Source: Lachnospiraceae bacterium (GTDB lineage: Bacteria; Bacillota; Clostridia; Lachnospirales; Lachnospiraceae). From it: a stretch of 64,000 nucleotides of DNA. Below the pieces are notes generated by a model that worked only from the letters and a program-made list of their open reading frames with translations, had not been told where the DNA came from and did not search any database. The position numbers and the translations under genes were made by a program. The stretch spans positions 1-64,000 of the forward strand of contig JAFSGY010000058.1 of assembly GCA_017440575.1 (NCBI GenBank), given 5' to 3'. Of this stretch, positions 35,752-43,341 are shown piece after piece (the first letter of the stretch is position 1; every line of letters begins with the position of its first letter).

Positions 35752-36888
35752 TTACATATCTACGGTAACTTCGTCCTTTTTCTCCGTATACTTTCTGATT
35801 ACAAAATGCATACAGGTTCCTTCGCCTTCCTTGCTGGTTGCCCAGACATAGCCGCCGTGGTCTTCGATAATTTTCTTCACAATACTTAGTCCAATGCCAC
35901 TTCCACCCTGCATGGAATTTCTGGAAGCATCCGTACGATAAAATCGTTCAAAAATATTTCCAATATCCTTTGCCGGAATACCCTTTCCATCATCCTCAAT
36001 CTCGATTCGGATTGATTCACCCTCATCTAAAATACGAATATCAATCTCACCATTATCATGCCCCATATACTTTACACTATTGCTTATAATGTTATTAATT
36101 ACCTTTTTCAACTGTTCTGGGTCTGCAACGATTGCCGTATCCGCTGGTGCCAGATTGGTATAGTTGAGTGTGATATTCTTAGAATCAAGATCCAGTCCGA
36201 CCTCTTCCACACAGTCCTCAAAATAATCCGCAATATTAATCACATGAAAATGATATGGTATCTTATTCGAATCAATGCCGGAATACGTCGTCAACTCATT
36301 AATCAGCCTATCCATATCATTTGCCTTATTGTATATGGTCTTAATGTACTTATCCATTTTCTCCGGCGTATCTGCCACTCCATCCATAATACCCTCTACA
36401 TAGCCCTTAATCGAGGTAATCGGTGTCTTTAAATCATGAGAAATATTGCTGACAAGCTCCTTGCTCTTTTTTTCATTCTGTGCCTTTTCCTCTGCATTCT
36501 CCTTCAGTTGAAGACGCATCTGCTCATAATTGTTATAAAGAACACCAATCTCGCCATCCTTCATAGGATCTAAACGATAATCAAAATCTCCCTCTGCAAT
36601 CTTCTTCATGGCAATGCTGAGCTGCTTAATCGGTTTATAAATATCCCGATTTACCCATATCGTAATTAGCGTACTAGTCAAAATCAATATAATGATAGTG
36701 GACCAACTAAGGCTTGTCATAAAACGCTTACTAATCAAAGCACCAATCATCATATCTTCCTTGGTCAGCTCATTAATGAGATTTACCTCTTCATGCAAAC
36801 TGATACCAAAGACTGCCACTGTCAAAAACAGTAGCGGTACAAAGATAATCGTAAAAAACAAAATCATCATTTTCGTTTTCAGCTTCAT
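35752..36888 (-). CDS. Sensor histidine kinase
   Basis: Membrane kinase of 378 residues: helix 1 (about 8-28), a short outside loop of about 30 residues, helix 2 (about 55-77), HAMP domain, HisKA with phospho-His in SNISHDLKTPITSIKGY, and HATPase with N box NNIISNSVKY, G1 DDGKGIP and G2 GSGIGLSI. The short outer loop suggests sensing in or near the membrane. Partner of the 34972-35661 regulator. Confidence 0.94.
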   Translation of the reverse strand: MKLKTKMMILFFTIIFVPLLFLTVAVFGISLHEEVNLINELTKEDMMIGALISKRFMTSLSWSTIIILILTSTLITIWVNRDIYKPIKQLSIAMKKIAEGDFDYRLDPMKDGEIGVLYNNYEQMRLQLKENAEEKAQNEKKSKELVSNISHDLKTPITSIKGYVEGIMDGVADTPEKMDKYIKTIYNKANDMDRLINELTTYSGIDSNKIPYHFHVINIADYFEDCVEEVGLDLDSKNITLNYTNLAPADTAIVADPEQLKKVINNIISNSVKYMGHDNGEIDIRILDEGESIRIEIEDDGKGIPAKDIGNIFERFYRTDASRNSMQGGSGIGLSIVKKIIEDHGGYVWATSKEGEGTCMHFVIRKYTEKKDEVTVDM

Positions 36889-37009
36889 ACAATCATTTCC
36901 TTCTCTTTTTGATATTTATACTATAGCACAGAAACTGCCAAAATATAGGGATTTTGTTATTTCTTAATGATTTTTTTATGGATTTTAGAATTGTTTTTCG
37001 ATTTTCCTA

Positions 37010-37038
37010 TTGCATTTTACAAAAAATCTGTATATAAT
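37010..37038 (+). promoter_or_regulatory. Promoter of the perR-rubrerythrin run
   Basis: TTGCAT (37010-37015), 17-bp spacer, TATAAT (37033-37038), directly followed by the palindromic box at 37041. Confidence 0.78.
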
Positions 37039-37040
37039 AA

Positions 37041-37055
37041 CAGTAATCATTACTG
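37041..37055. promoter_or_regulatory. PerR/Fur-type operator
   Basis: CAGTAATCATTACTG is a perfect 7-1-7 inverted repeat with the inner TAATNATTA core of PerR boxes (TTATAATNATTATAA). It overlaps the predicted transcription start of perR, which fits autorepression relieved by peroxide. Confidence 0.7.
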
Positions 37056-37085
37056 ATTTAGTTCTTTATGAAGCGGAGGACACAT

Positions 37086-37523
37086 ATGATTATGAAGTAC
37101 AGCCGTCAGCGAGCGGCAATTCTATCCTTTTTACAAACGAGAAAAGATCATCCTACTGCAGAGGTTGTATACTCACATGTAAAAGAGGAATACCCAAATA
37201 TTAGTCTTGGTACGGTCTACCGTAACCTGACACAGCTTGCCGATAACGGCATGATTCTGCGTCTTTCCTTTGGAGAGCTTGGTATTGACCATTTTGATGC
37301 CGATACCTCACCGCATCATCATTTTGTATGTTCTGCATGCAGTAGCGTTATCGATTTGCAGCTAAAAGAAATGCCTTTTATTGATGAGGAAGCCGGAAAG
37401 AACTTTGATGGAATGATACAGGGACACAATATTTATTTCCATGGACTATGCAAATGCTGTCTGGAAAAAAGTCCCATCCAACTGAATAAGTGTGATATAA
37501 AATGTGAAAATTTAAATGATTAA
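37086..37523 (+). CDS. perR: Peroxide-responsive Fur-family repressor PerR
   Basis: Metal-dependent repressor that loses DNA binding when oxidised by peroxide. 145 residues: winged helix (about 1-75, SLGTVYRNLTQLADNG recognition region), then a dimer domain with structural zinc cysteines CSAC (82/85) and CKCC (122-125) and a HHH cluster at 77-79. The ATG at 37086 follows GGAGGA; an upstream in-frame ATG at 37068 overlaps that site. The rubrerythrin genes next to it support PerR over Zur or Fur. Confidence 0.9.
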   Translation: MIMKYSRQRAAILSFLQTRKDHPTAEVVYSHVKEEYPNISLGTVYRNLTQLADNGMILRLSFGELGIDHFDADTSPHHHFVCSACSSVIDLQLKEMPFIDEEAGKNFDGMIQGHNIYFHGLCKCCLEKSPIQLNKCDIKCENLND

Positions 37524-37538
37524 CAGGAGGAAATGAAT

Positions 37539-38078
37539 ATGAAATTTGTATGTAGTGTATGCGGTTATGTTCACGAAGGAGATGCGGCACCAGAGAAGTG
37601 CCCACAGTGTAATGTTCCAGCTGAAAAGTTTGTGGCACAGAGCGAGGAAAGATCATGGGCTGCTGAGCACATCGTTGGTGTAGCTCAGGGCGTAAGAGAA
37701 GACATTTTAGAAGATTTAAGAGCTAATTACATGGGAGAATGTACAGAAGTTGGTATGTATCTTGCAATGGCAAGAGTTGCACATAGAGAAGGCTATCCTG
37801 AAATCGGTCTTTACTGGGAAAAGGCTGCTTGGGAAGAAGCTGAGCACGCTGCTAAGTTTGCTGAATTATTAGGCGAAGTTGTAACAGACTCCACCAAGAA
37901 GAACCTCGAAATGAGAGTTGAAGCAGAAAACGGCGCAACAGCTGGTAAGTTTGACCTCGCTAAGCGTGCAAAGGAGCTTAACCTTGACGCTATCCATGAT
38001 ACCGTGCATGAAATGGCAAGGGATGAAGCTAGACATGGAAAAGCGTTCGAAGGATTGTTGAAGAGATACTTTAACTAA
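37539..38078 (+). CDS. Reverse rubrerythrin (peroxide reductase)
   Basis: Non-heme di-iron peroxidase of anaerobes. The rubredoxin-like iron site comes first (CSVC at 5/8, CPQC at 21/24), followed by the four-helix di-iron domain with [25 protein letters not shown] and DEARHG ligands, the inverted order that defines reverse rubrerythrins. 179 residues. The ATG at 37539 lies 8 nt after AGGAGG; an ATG two codons earlier is too close. Sixteen bases after perR, hence likely PerR-controlled. Its last 115 or so residues are almost the same as those of the next gene. Confidence 0.94.
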   Translation: MKFVCSVCGYVHEGDAAPEKCPQCNVPAEKFVAQSEERSWAAEHIVGVAQGVREDILEDLRANYMGECTEVGMYLAMARVAHREGYPEIGLYWEKAAWEEAEHAAKFAELLGEVVTDSTKKNLEMRVEAENGATAGKFDLAKRAKELNLDAIHDTVHEMARDEARHGKAFEGLLKRYFN

Positions 38079-38141
38079 GCTAAATATTACAAACTGAAAA
38101 ATTTAAAATCACTTTATTTGATTTGAAACAATAAAACTTTT

Positions 38142-38172
38142 GAGGCGGAAGAGATCATCTTCCTCCTCTTTT
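38142..38172 (+). terminator. Terminator-like hairpin between the two rubrerythrin genes
   Basis: GAGG-CGGAAGA / TCTTCC-TCCTC stem with small internal mismatches followed by four T. It may reduce read-through to the fusion gene. Confidence 0.5.
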
Positions 38173-38202
38173 GTATATGGAAATATTAGGAGAGAATGCG
38201 TT

Positions 38203-39387
38203 ATGGACAATAAAGCTTTATATAAACTTACCTATGGTTTGTTTTTATTAGCAGCACAGGAAAATGGTATTGATAATGGATGTATTATTAATACAGCAAT
38301 TCAGATTGCCAACAATCCTACTAGAATTGCCGTTGCTGTCATTCAAAACAATAAGACTCATGATATGATTTTAAATACAGGCAAATTTAATATTTCTTCC
38401 ATTACAACAGAAGCGAAATTCAGCCTGTTCCAACACTTTGGAATGCAGTCTGGAAGGGATGTAAACAAGTTCGAACATTTTGAAGATGCTGCCCGCAGCG
38501 AAAATAATCTTTTTTATTTAACAACTGCCTCCAATATGTATATGTCTGCAAATGTAACAGAGCATTTTGACTTAGGTAGCCATACTTTATTTATTGCAGA
38601 ACTTACGGATGGCAAAGTTTTATCCGATGTACCTTCCTGCACCTATAGTTATTATCAGAGCGACATCAAACCTAAGCCTGTTGCAAGCCAAAAGCGTTCT
38701 TGGACCTGTTCCATATGCGGCTATGTGTATGAAGGTGACGAAGTACCTGATGACTTCCTTTGCCCTCTATGCCATCATGGAAAAGAAGATTTTGTTCTTA
38801 CCGCCCCCCCCTCTGCGCCTGTTTCCTTATCAACCGGCTCTTCTACAAATAAGTATGTATGTAGCGTATGTGGTTATGTTCATGAGGGAGATGCGGCACC
38901 AGAAAAATGCCCACAGTGTGGTGTACCTGCTGAGAAGTTTACGGTTCAGTCAGGCGAGAGAACATGGGCAGCTGAGCATGTTGTAGGTATTGCCAAAGGC
39001 GTAAGAGAAGATATCTTAGAAGATTTAAGAGCAAACTACATCGGAGAATGTACAGAAGTTGGTATGTATCTTGCAATGGCAAGAGTTGCACATAGAGAAG
39101 GCTATCCTGAAATCGGTCTTTACTGGGAAAAAGCTGCTTGGGAAGAAGCTGAACATGCTGCTAAGTTTGCTGAATTATTAGGCGAAGTGGTAACAGACTC
39201 TACCAAGAAGAACCTCGAAATGAGAGTCGAAGCAGAAAACGGCGCAACAGCTGGTAAGTTTGACCTTGCTAAGCGTGCAAAGGAGCTTAACCTTGACGCT
39301 ATCCATGATACCGTTCATGAAATGGCTAGGGATGAAGCAAGACACGGAAAAGCCTTTGAAGGATTGTTGAAGCGATACTTTGCGTAG
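38203..39387 (+). CDS. Flavin reductase-rubredoxin-reverse rubrerythrin fusion
   Basis: A 394-residue chain that seems to carry a full electron path to peroxide. Residues 1-155 form an FMN-binding flavin reductase domain as in high molecular weight rubredoxin (Hrb); 165-195 a rubredoxin (CSIC at 169/172, CPLC at 187/190); 218-394 a complete reverse rubrerythrin (CSVC 220/223, CPQC 236/239, di-iron bundle after 250). NAD(P)H electrons could pass flavin to rubredoxin to the di-iron site within one polypeptide (inference). The ATG at 38203 follows AGGAGAG; earlier in-frame codons encode an Arg/Ser-rich stretch that lies over the hairpin and is not protein. Confidence 0.9.
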   Translation: MDNKALYKLTYGLFLLAAQENGIDNGCIINTAIQIANNPTRIAVAVIQNNKTHDMILNTGKFNISSITTEAKFSLFQHFGMQSGRDVNKFEHFEDAARSENNLFYLTTASNMYMSANVTEHFDLGSHTLFIAELTDGKVLSDVPSCTYSYYQSDIKPKPVASQKRSWTCSICGYVYEGDEVPDDFLCPLCHHGKEDFVLTAPPSAPVSLSTGSSTNKYVCSVCGYVHEGDAAPEKCPQCGVPAEKFTVQSGERTWAAEHVVGIAKGVREDILEDLRANYIGECTEVGMYLAMARVAHREGYPEIGLYWEKAAWEEAEHAAKFAELLGEVVTDSTKKNLEMRVEAENGATAGKFDLAKRAKELNLDAIHDTVHEMARDEARHGKAFEGLLKRYFA

Positions 39388-39416
39388 GCTATAAGCCATG
39401 CAAAGCAAAAATAAGA

Positions 39417-39460
39417 AATAGTTGGAGGAGGACACTTGTGTACTCAGCCAACTATTTTTT
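39417..39460 (+). terminator. Terminator after the fusion gene
   Basis: Stem TAGTTGG / CCAACTA with a small inner hairpin (ACAC/GTGT) followed by six T. Confidence 0.8.
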
Positions 39461-39463
39461 ATT

Positions 39464-39534
39464 TTTGCTTTATAGGGCGACAGCCCGACAATGAGAAAAT
39501 ACGCAGTATTTTCGAGTGGCGCATGGCTGGTTGC
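39464..39534. repeat. 71-bp structured repeat, copy 1
   Basis: First of two direct copies. Each contains the hairpins GGGC-GACA-GCCC and GAAAATAC-GCA-GTATTTTC and ends in GGCGCATGGCTGGTTGC. No reading frame is kept. Confidence 0.85.
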
Positions 39535-39555
39535 CTACTCTACTATGTTTTCTTC

Positions 39556-39626
39556 TTTGCTTTATAGGGCGACAGCCCGACAACGAGAAAATACGCAGTA
39601 TTTTCGAATGGCGCATGGCTGGTTGC
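39556..39626. repeat. 71-bp structured repeat, copy 2
   Basis: Same 71 bp with two substitutions, one in the loop before and one after the second hairpin, so pairing is unaffected. The step between copies is 92 bp. The stretch 39627-39675 that follows holds nothing else recognised. Confidence 0.85.
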
Positions 39627-39675
39627 TTAACACTTCTATTTTTCCCCTTTTAAACAATCTTATAGAATAAAATGG

Positions 39676-39705
39676 TTGCTTATTCAATATAATCTAGATT
39701 ATAAT
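39676..39705 (+). promoter_or_regulatory. Promoter of the ATPase gene
   Basis: TTGCTT (39676-39681), 18-bp spacer, TATAAT (39700-39705). Very AT-rich surroundings contain several AATTATAA-like runs. Confidence 0.55.
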
Positions 39706-39748
39706 AATCTTAATTATAAGAATCATGATTATAAAGGATGTGGTTATT

Positions 39749-41149
39749 ATGTTTATCGGCAGAAAGGAAGAACTTCACTTCTTAGAAGAACGATATCAAG
39801 CCAGTACCGCCCAACTAATTGTTTTATATGGTAGAAGACGTATCGGTAAGACAGAAACCTTACGTCATTTTTGTGAGAATAAGCCTCATGTATTCTATTC
39901 ATGTACAGAGTGTACCAATGAACTGCAACTTCAAGCATTTAGTGAAAGAATGCTCAAAACAGGAATGCCTGTCAGACAATATATTAATACCTTTTCCTCT
40001 TGGGAACAGGCTTTTCGAAGCACCTTAGAACTACCGGGCAATCAAAAAAAGCTACTAGTTATCGATGAATTTCCATATATGGTAAAAAACAATGCCGAAA
40101 TTCCATCCATTCTTCAAAATTTATGGGATCAGCTGTTAAAAGATTCCTCTGTCATGATTATTTTATGTGGTAGTGCCATGTCTTTTATCGAAAAAGAGAT
40201 TCTTGCCGAGAAAAATCCACTGTATGGCCGCGCTACAGGTATTCTTAAAATGAAAGAAATGAATTTTTATGATGCCATTCAATTTGTTCCAAATTATTCA
40301 CCTGAGGAGAAAATTGCGACTTATGCAATTTTAGGTGGAATTCCACATTATTTAAAACAATTTCATGATGATATCCCATTAGCTGAAAATATAAAGAAAA
40401 ACATACTTACAAGGGGAAGTATTCTTTATAGTGAAGTGGAATTCCTTATGCGTCAGGAATTGCGTGAAACAACTACTTATAATACCATCATTACCGCTAT
40501 AGCCTTAGGAAATACCAAGTTAAACGATATCTATACCAAGACACAAATCGAAAAGACCAAGCTAAGCGTTTATCTAAAAAACCTTACAGATTTAGGTATT
40601 CTTTTCCGTGAATTTCCTGTATCTGATAAAGTAAAAGAACAGGCCAAGGTTCAAAGAGGACTTTATAAGCTTACCGACAATTTTTTCCGTTTCTGGTACT
40701 CTTTTGTTTTTCCTAATTTATCAGAATTGGAAAGCGGCGATACAGATGGTATCTGGGAGTATGTGATTAAAGAGAAAATAGATGATTATATATCCTATAT
40801 CTTTGAAAATATATGTATACAGTACCTTAGAGCAAAAAATAGAAAAAATGAATTATCCTTTCATTTTTCACAAATTGGCAGATGGTGGAATAAAACAGAC
40901 GAAATTGATATCATGGCAACGAATGCTGACAGAACACATTTTATCATTGGAGAATGTAAATACCGTAATAATCCTTTCCCAATGTCTGAACTAAAAAAAT
41001 TACAACAGAAATTCCCTTGCCAAACAGAATCAGACATCATCGAATATTGGCTTTTCTCAAAAAGTGGTTTTACAGAGGATTTGATGTCATATGAGGAAAA
41101 AGGTATATATCAAATATCTCTTGAAGAAATCGTAACTTTTCAATCTTAG
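39749..41149 (+). CDS. ATPase_2/DUF234-type AAA ATPase
   Basis: P-loop ATPase of the family widespread in archaea and anaerobic bacteria; biological role unknown. 466 residues: FIGRKEEL start, Walker A GRRRIGKT at 28-35, Walker B LLVIDEFPYM, sensor-like LCGSAMSFIE, then a winged-helix region (YTKTQIEKTKLSVYLKNLTDLGIL) and the C-terminal DUF234 domain (FRFWYSFVFPN; EIDIMATN...IIGECKYR), which looks like a restriction-endonuclease fold with D...ExK. The ATG at 39749 follows AAAGGATGTGG. It is more AT-rich than its neighbours and bounded by repeats and a rubrerythrin fossil, which hints at acquisition by transfer. Confidence 0.88.
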   Translation: MFIGRKEELHFLEERYQASTAQLIVLYGRRRIGKTETLRHFCENKPHVFYSCTECTNELQLQAFSERMLKTGMPVRQYINTFSSWEQAFRSTLELPGNQKKLLVIDEFPYMVKNNAEIPSILQNLWDQLLKDSSVMIILCGSAMSFIEKEILAEKNPLYGRATGILKMKEMNFYDAIQFVPNYSPEEKIATYAILGGIPHYLKQFHDDIPLAENIKKNILTRGSILYSEVEFLMRQELRETTTYNTIITAIALGNTKLNDIYTKTQIEKTKLSVYLKNLTDLGILFREFPVSDKVKEQAKVQRGLYKLTDNFFRFWYSFVFPNLSELESGDTDGIWEYVIKEKIDDYISYIFENICIQYLRAKNRKNELSFHFSQIGRWWNKTDEIDIMATNADRTHFIIGECKYRNNPFPMSELKKLQQKFPCQTESDIIEYWLFSKSGFTEDLMSYEEKGIYQISLEEIVTFQS

Positions 41150-41150
41150 C

Positions 41151-41183
41151 ACTATCCACAATACCGTACATGAAATGGCATGA
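41151..41183 (+). pseudogene. Fragment of a third rubrerythrin gene
   Basis: Reads TIHNTVHEMA then stop, against [10 protein letters not shown] in the two rubrerythrins. At the DNA level 26 of 29 bases match the 37539-38078 gene. It starts two bases after the ATPase stop and runs into the terminator stem. No other part of that copy is left. Confidence 0.7.
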
Positions 41184-41203
41184 CTTCTTACAAGTCATGC
41201 CAT
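41175..41203. terminator. Bidirectional terminator between the ATPase and the 41208 gene
   Basis: Perfect 12-bp stem (ATGGCATGACTT with its complement, 5-nt loop) between two convergent genes. Its left arm overlaps the rubrerythrin fragment. Confidence 0.75.
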
Positions 41204-41207
41204 ATTT

Positions 41208-42242
41208 CTATACCCCCTCCCATCTTTTCTCCACCTTCTTAGAATAAGAAAACAACTCTGCCTCTAAGGTTTTCTCATCCTTATCTAATGGCTTTTGAAT
41301 CACACACCCACGAAGCTTTAGACCATGAGCACCCGTTTCTGCCTCTGGTTTTACATTCATAAAAACAGACGTCGCACTTCCTTTACTTGGCTTAGGAAGC
41401 GTATCAAGATACTCTCTGTCATAAAAAGTCAATCCTACCTCTTGCGTACATTCGTATTCTATTACCATATAATGCTTACCTCGTGGACATTGCTGTTCTA
41501 GTGCCTTCAACAGATCCCCCTTCATATCTTCCAGTTCGTCTTCCGTCATATGTTGCAACATACGCTCTCTGTATTCACTGTCTGCAAACTTTTCTTCAGT
41601 ATCAGCCCAAACATCTATGGTGTCTATTTTGTTGATATAACATACAGCAGACCTTCCATCCCTCAGTTCAAATTCCAGCTCACTCGTTTTTCCACATCCT
41701 AATACTACCGGAAGTTCTATTATGCATTCCTCCGGCATAATATCTACCAATACCTGCATGTCATCTGTCCATTCCGGCAGGCTTTCAAATTCATTACGCA
41801 GTTCAATATTCGTAACCGCAAGACATTCCCATTCCACATCATAAAAATAAGAATCCTTTGACACTTTCCATCCAGCCTCGCGCATTTTTGAAAATAGCAA
41901 AAATGCTTCATACATGTTGTCATGTCTTAATAGCCCGGAAGTTCCGCCAGCTGTCTCATAGCTTGCCTCTCCATTTCGCAACTCTCTCGTATGCATAAAA
42001 AATCTTCTATTTTTTCGAGATTCTATATGGTTTTTTAATGATTCCCTAGGTGTTACTTTATGATGATATTCTTCTAATGGTTCATCTGTTATTTCTAAAA
42101 TATGTAAAGAAGCTTTTTTCTCCTTTAAGGTCATTCCCAGGATATAATAAAAACGCCCCTCCTTCTCTACATCTTTTCCAATTACCCTAACTTCATCATA
42201 TTCCGCATTTGCACATAGTACATTAAAAAATTCAAAGTTCAT
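41208..42242 (-). CDS. Protein of unknown function
   Basis: A 344-residue soluble, acidic protein; no family recognised. It has no signal peptide or membrane helix. Segments such as RFYYILGMTLKEKKASLHILEI, CYINKIDTIDVWADTEEKF and HYMVIEYECTQEVGLTFYDREYLDTLP suggest mixed alpha/beta folds. The likely start is the ATG at 42240-42242, with GAGAGG upstream; an ATG three codons before is almost touching that site. It stands alone between the convergent ATPase and the divergent 42505 gene. Confidence 0.75.
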   Translation of the reverse strand: MNFEFFNVLCANAEYDEVRVIGKDVEKEGRFYYILGMTLKEKKASLHILEITDEPLEEYHHKVTPRESLKNHIESRKNRRFFMHTRELRNGEASYETAGGTSGLLRHDNMYEAFLLFSKMREAGWKVSKDSYFYDVEWECLAVTNIELRNEFESLPEWTDDMQVLVDIMPEECIIELPVVLGCGKTSELEFELRDGRSAVCYINKIDTIDVWADTEEKFADSEYRERMLQHMTEDELEDMKGDLLKALEQQCPRGKHYMVIEYECTQEVGLTFYDREYLDTLPKPSKGSATSVFMNVKPEAETGAHGLKLRGCVIQKPLDKDEKTLEAELFSYSKKVEKRWEGV

Positions 42243-42504
42243 AAAAACCATACCTCTCTTAACACATTTTATCTATGTTTTATCCTTAAAATACAGTAAT
42301 AACTAGCTTTATTAGATTTATTTTACCACATTCTCAATATCTGCTGTATAACAAATAGACCTTTGTTGACAAACCATTACTATTTTTTTATAATAACATT
42401 ACACAGTTAATTCTGAATGTTTTGCTAGTTATTCATATTTTGTGTGACACCTTATGTTCAGTCCTATATTTTTATAACATATTATAGACAAAGGAGAATT
42501 CATT

Positions 42505-42903
42505 ATGGCACAGAAAAATGGAGCACAATCAGTAGAAACAATCACAGGAAGAAAAATCGTACTTTCAAAAGGTGTTGGTCAGACCAATATTGATGAATTA
42601 AAATGGCTTACCGATACCGTTTTATCCAACGCAAAAGCATGGAAAGCAACAGGATGCGCATATATTGCTGACTGTTCAGAAATGAAGCCTGTTTCCCCAG
42701 CTGAGGGCGGCGAGCTGGTTACTATGACTAAGAAATTTGTAGACGCAGGCTGTAAGGCATTTGCTTTTGTAGAAGGCAAATCTATCATGTTAAAGATTCA
42801 GGCACAGAAGAATACACAGCGTTCTGAAACTGGTGTAGCAGAAGGACACTTCGCAACTCTTGAAGAAGCCTTAGCATGGTTAAAGGATGAAGTAAAAATT
42901 TAA
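42505..42903 (+). CDS. Small SpoIIAA/STAS-like protein
   Basis: A 132-residue soluble protein. Alternation of short strands and helices (GCAYIADCSEMKPVSP, CKAFAFVEGKSIMLKIQ) and the closing FATLEEALAWLK recall the SpoIIAA-like (STAS-fold) proteins, in which this last motif is common. No ligand is known. AAAGGAG lies 10 nt before the ATG. Single gene, ended by its own terminator; the 262 bp upstream hold no further feature that I can support. Confidence 0.55.
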   Translation: MAQKNGAQSVETITGRKIVLSKGVGQTNIDELKWLTDTVLSNAKAWKATGCAYIADCSEMKPVSPAEGGELVTMTKKFVDAGCKAFAFVEGKSIMLKIQAQKNTQRSETGVAEGHFATLEEALAWLKDEVKI

Positions 42904-42911
42904 TTCCATAC

Positions 42912-42946
42912 ATACCGACTGGTGAATTTTCATCAGTCGGTTTTTT
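42912..42946 (+). terminator. Terminator after the STAS-like gene
   Basis: Stem CCGACTG(G)TGA / TCA(T)CAGTCGG followed by six T. Confidence 0.88.
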
Positions 42947-42951
42947 CATAT

Positions 42952-42980
42952 TTGACTTGCCTTTTTTCATGTTTTATTAT
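42952..42980 (+). promoter_or_regulatory. Promoter of the hydrogenase maturation operon
   Basis: TTGACT (42952-42957), 17-bp spacer, TATTAT (42975-42980), about 30 nt before the first gene. Confidence 0.72.
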
Positions 42981-43018
42981 GATTAAGAATATATGAATCA
43001 ATCGTGTGGAGGATACCA

Positions 43019-43294
43019 ATGGAAACAAGAATCGCACTAATCGGAATTATTGTCGAGAACACCGACAATACCATGGAGCTGAACCAAATCTTACATGAAT
43101 ACGGACAATATATCATCGGCAGGATGGGCATTCCATACCGCGAGAAAAAGGTCAATGTTATTAGTGTCGCCATTGATGCTCCGCAAGATATCATCAATGC
43201 CCTTTCCGGGAAAATCGGAAGACTCAAAGGAATTACGGCAAAAACGGTATACTCTAATATTACATCAACGGGAAACGGCGTGATCACTCCCTAA
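43019..43294 (+). CDS. TM1266-family iron-only hydrogenase system regulator
   Basis: Small ferredoxin-like/ACT-like protein (91 residues) of the family found next to [FeFe]-hydrogenase genes (TM1266). It matches the pattern TRIALIGIIVEN...LNQILHEYGQYIIGRMGIPY...INVISV and ends with the SGKIGRLKGITAKTVY block. The ATG at 43019 follows GTGGAGGA; a GTG five codons earlier overlaps this site. As first gene of the hyd operon it probably regulates it, though the mechanism in the family is not settled. Confidence 0.88.
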   Translation: METRIALIGIIVENTDNTMELNQILHEYGQYIIGRMGIPYREKKVNVISVAIDAPQDIINALSGKIGRLKGITAKTVYSNITSTGNGVITP

Positions 43295-43341
43295 ATAAAA
43301 GCTTTTTTACTAAATATTTTTTTAACATACTAGAAAGGCAC

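Noticed and set aside
38140..38202. N-terminal extension of the fusion peroxidase
   Set aside because: The codons lie over a terminator-like hairpin and give an Arg/Ser-rich stretch; AGGAGAG precedes the ATG at 38203.
39464..39626. CRISPR array
   Set aside because: Only two copies of a 71-bp unit with a single 21-bp spacer and no cas genes; the unit contains two hairpins and is too long.
42243..42504. Small RNA gene between the divergent genes
   Set aside because: No hairpin with a U run and no clear promoter pair; only AT-rich sequence seen.
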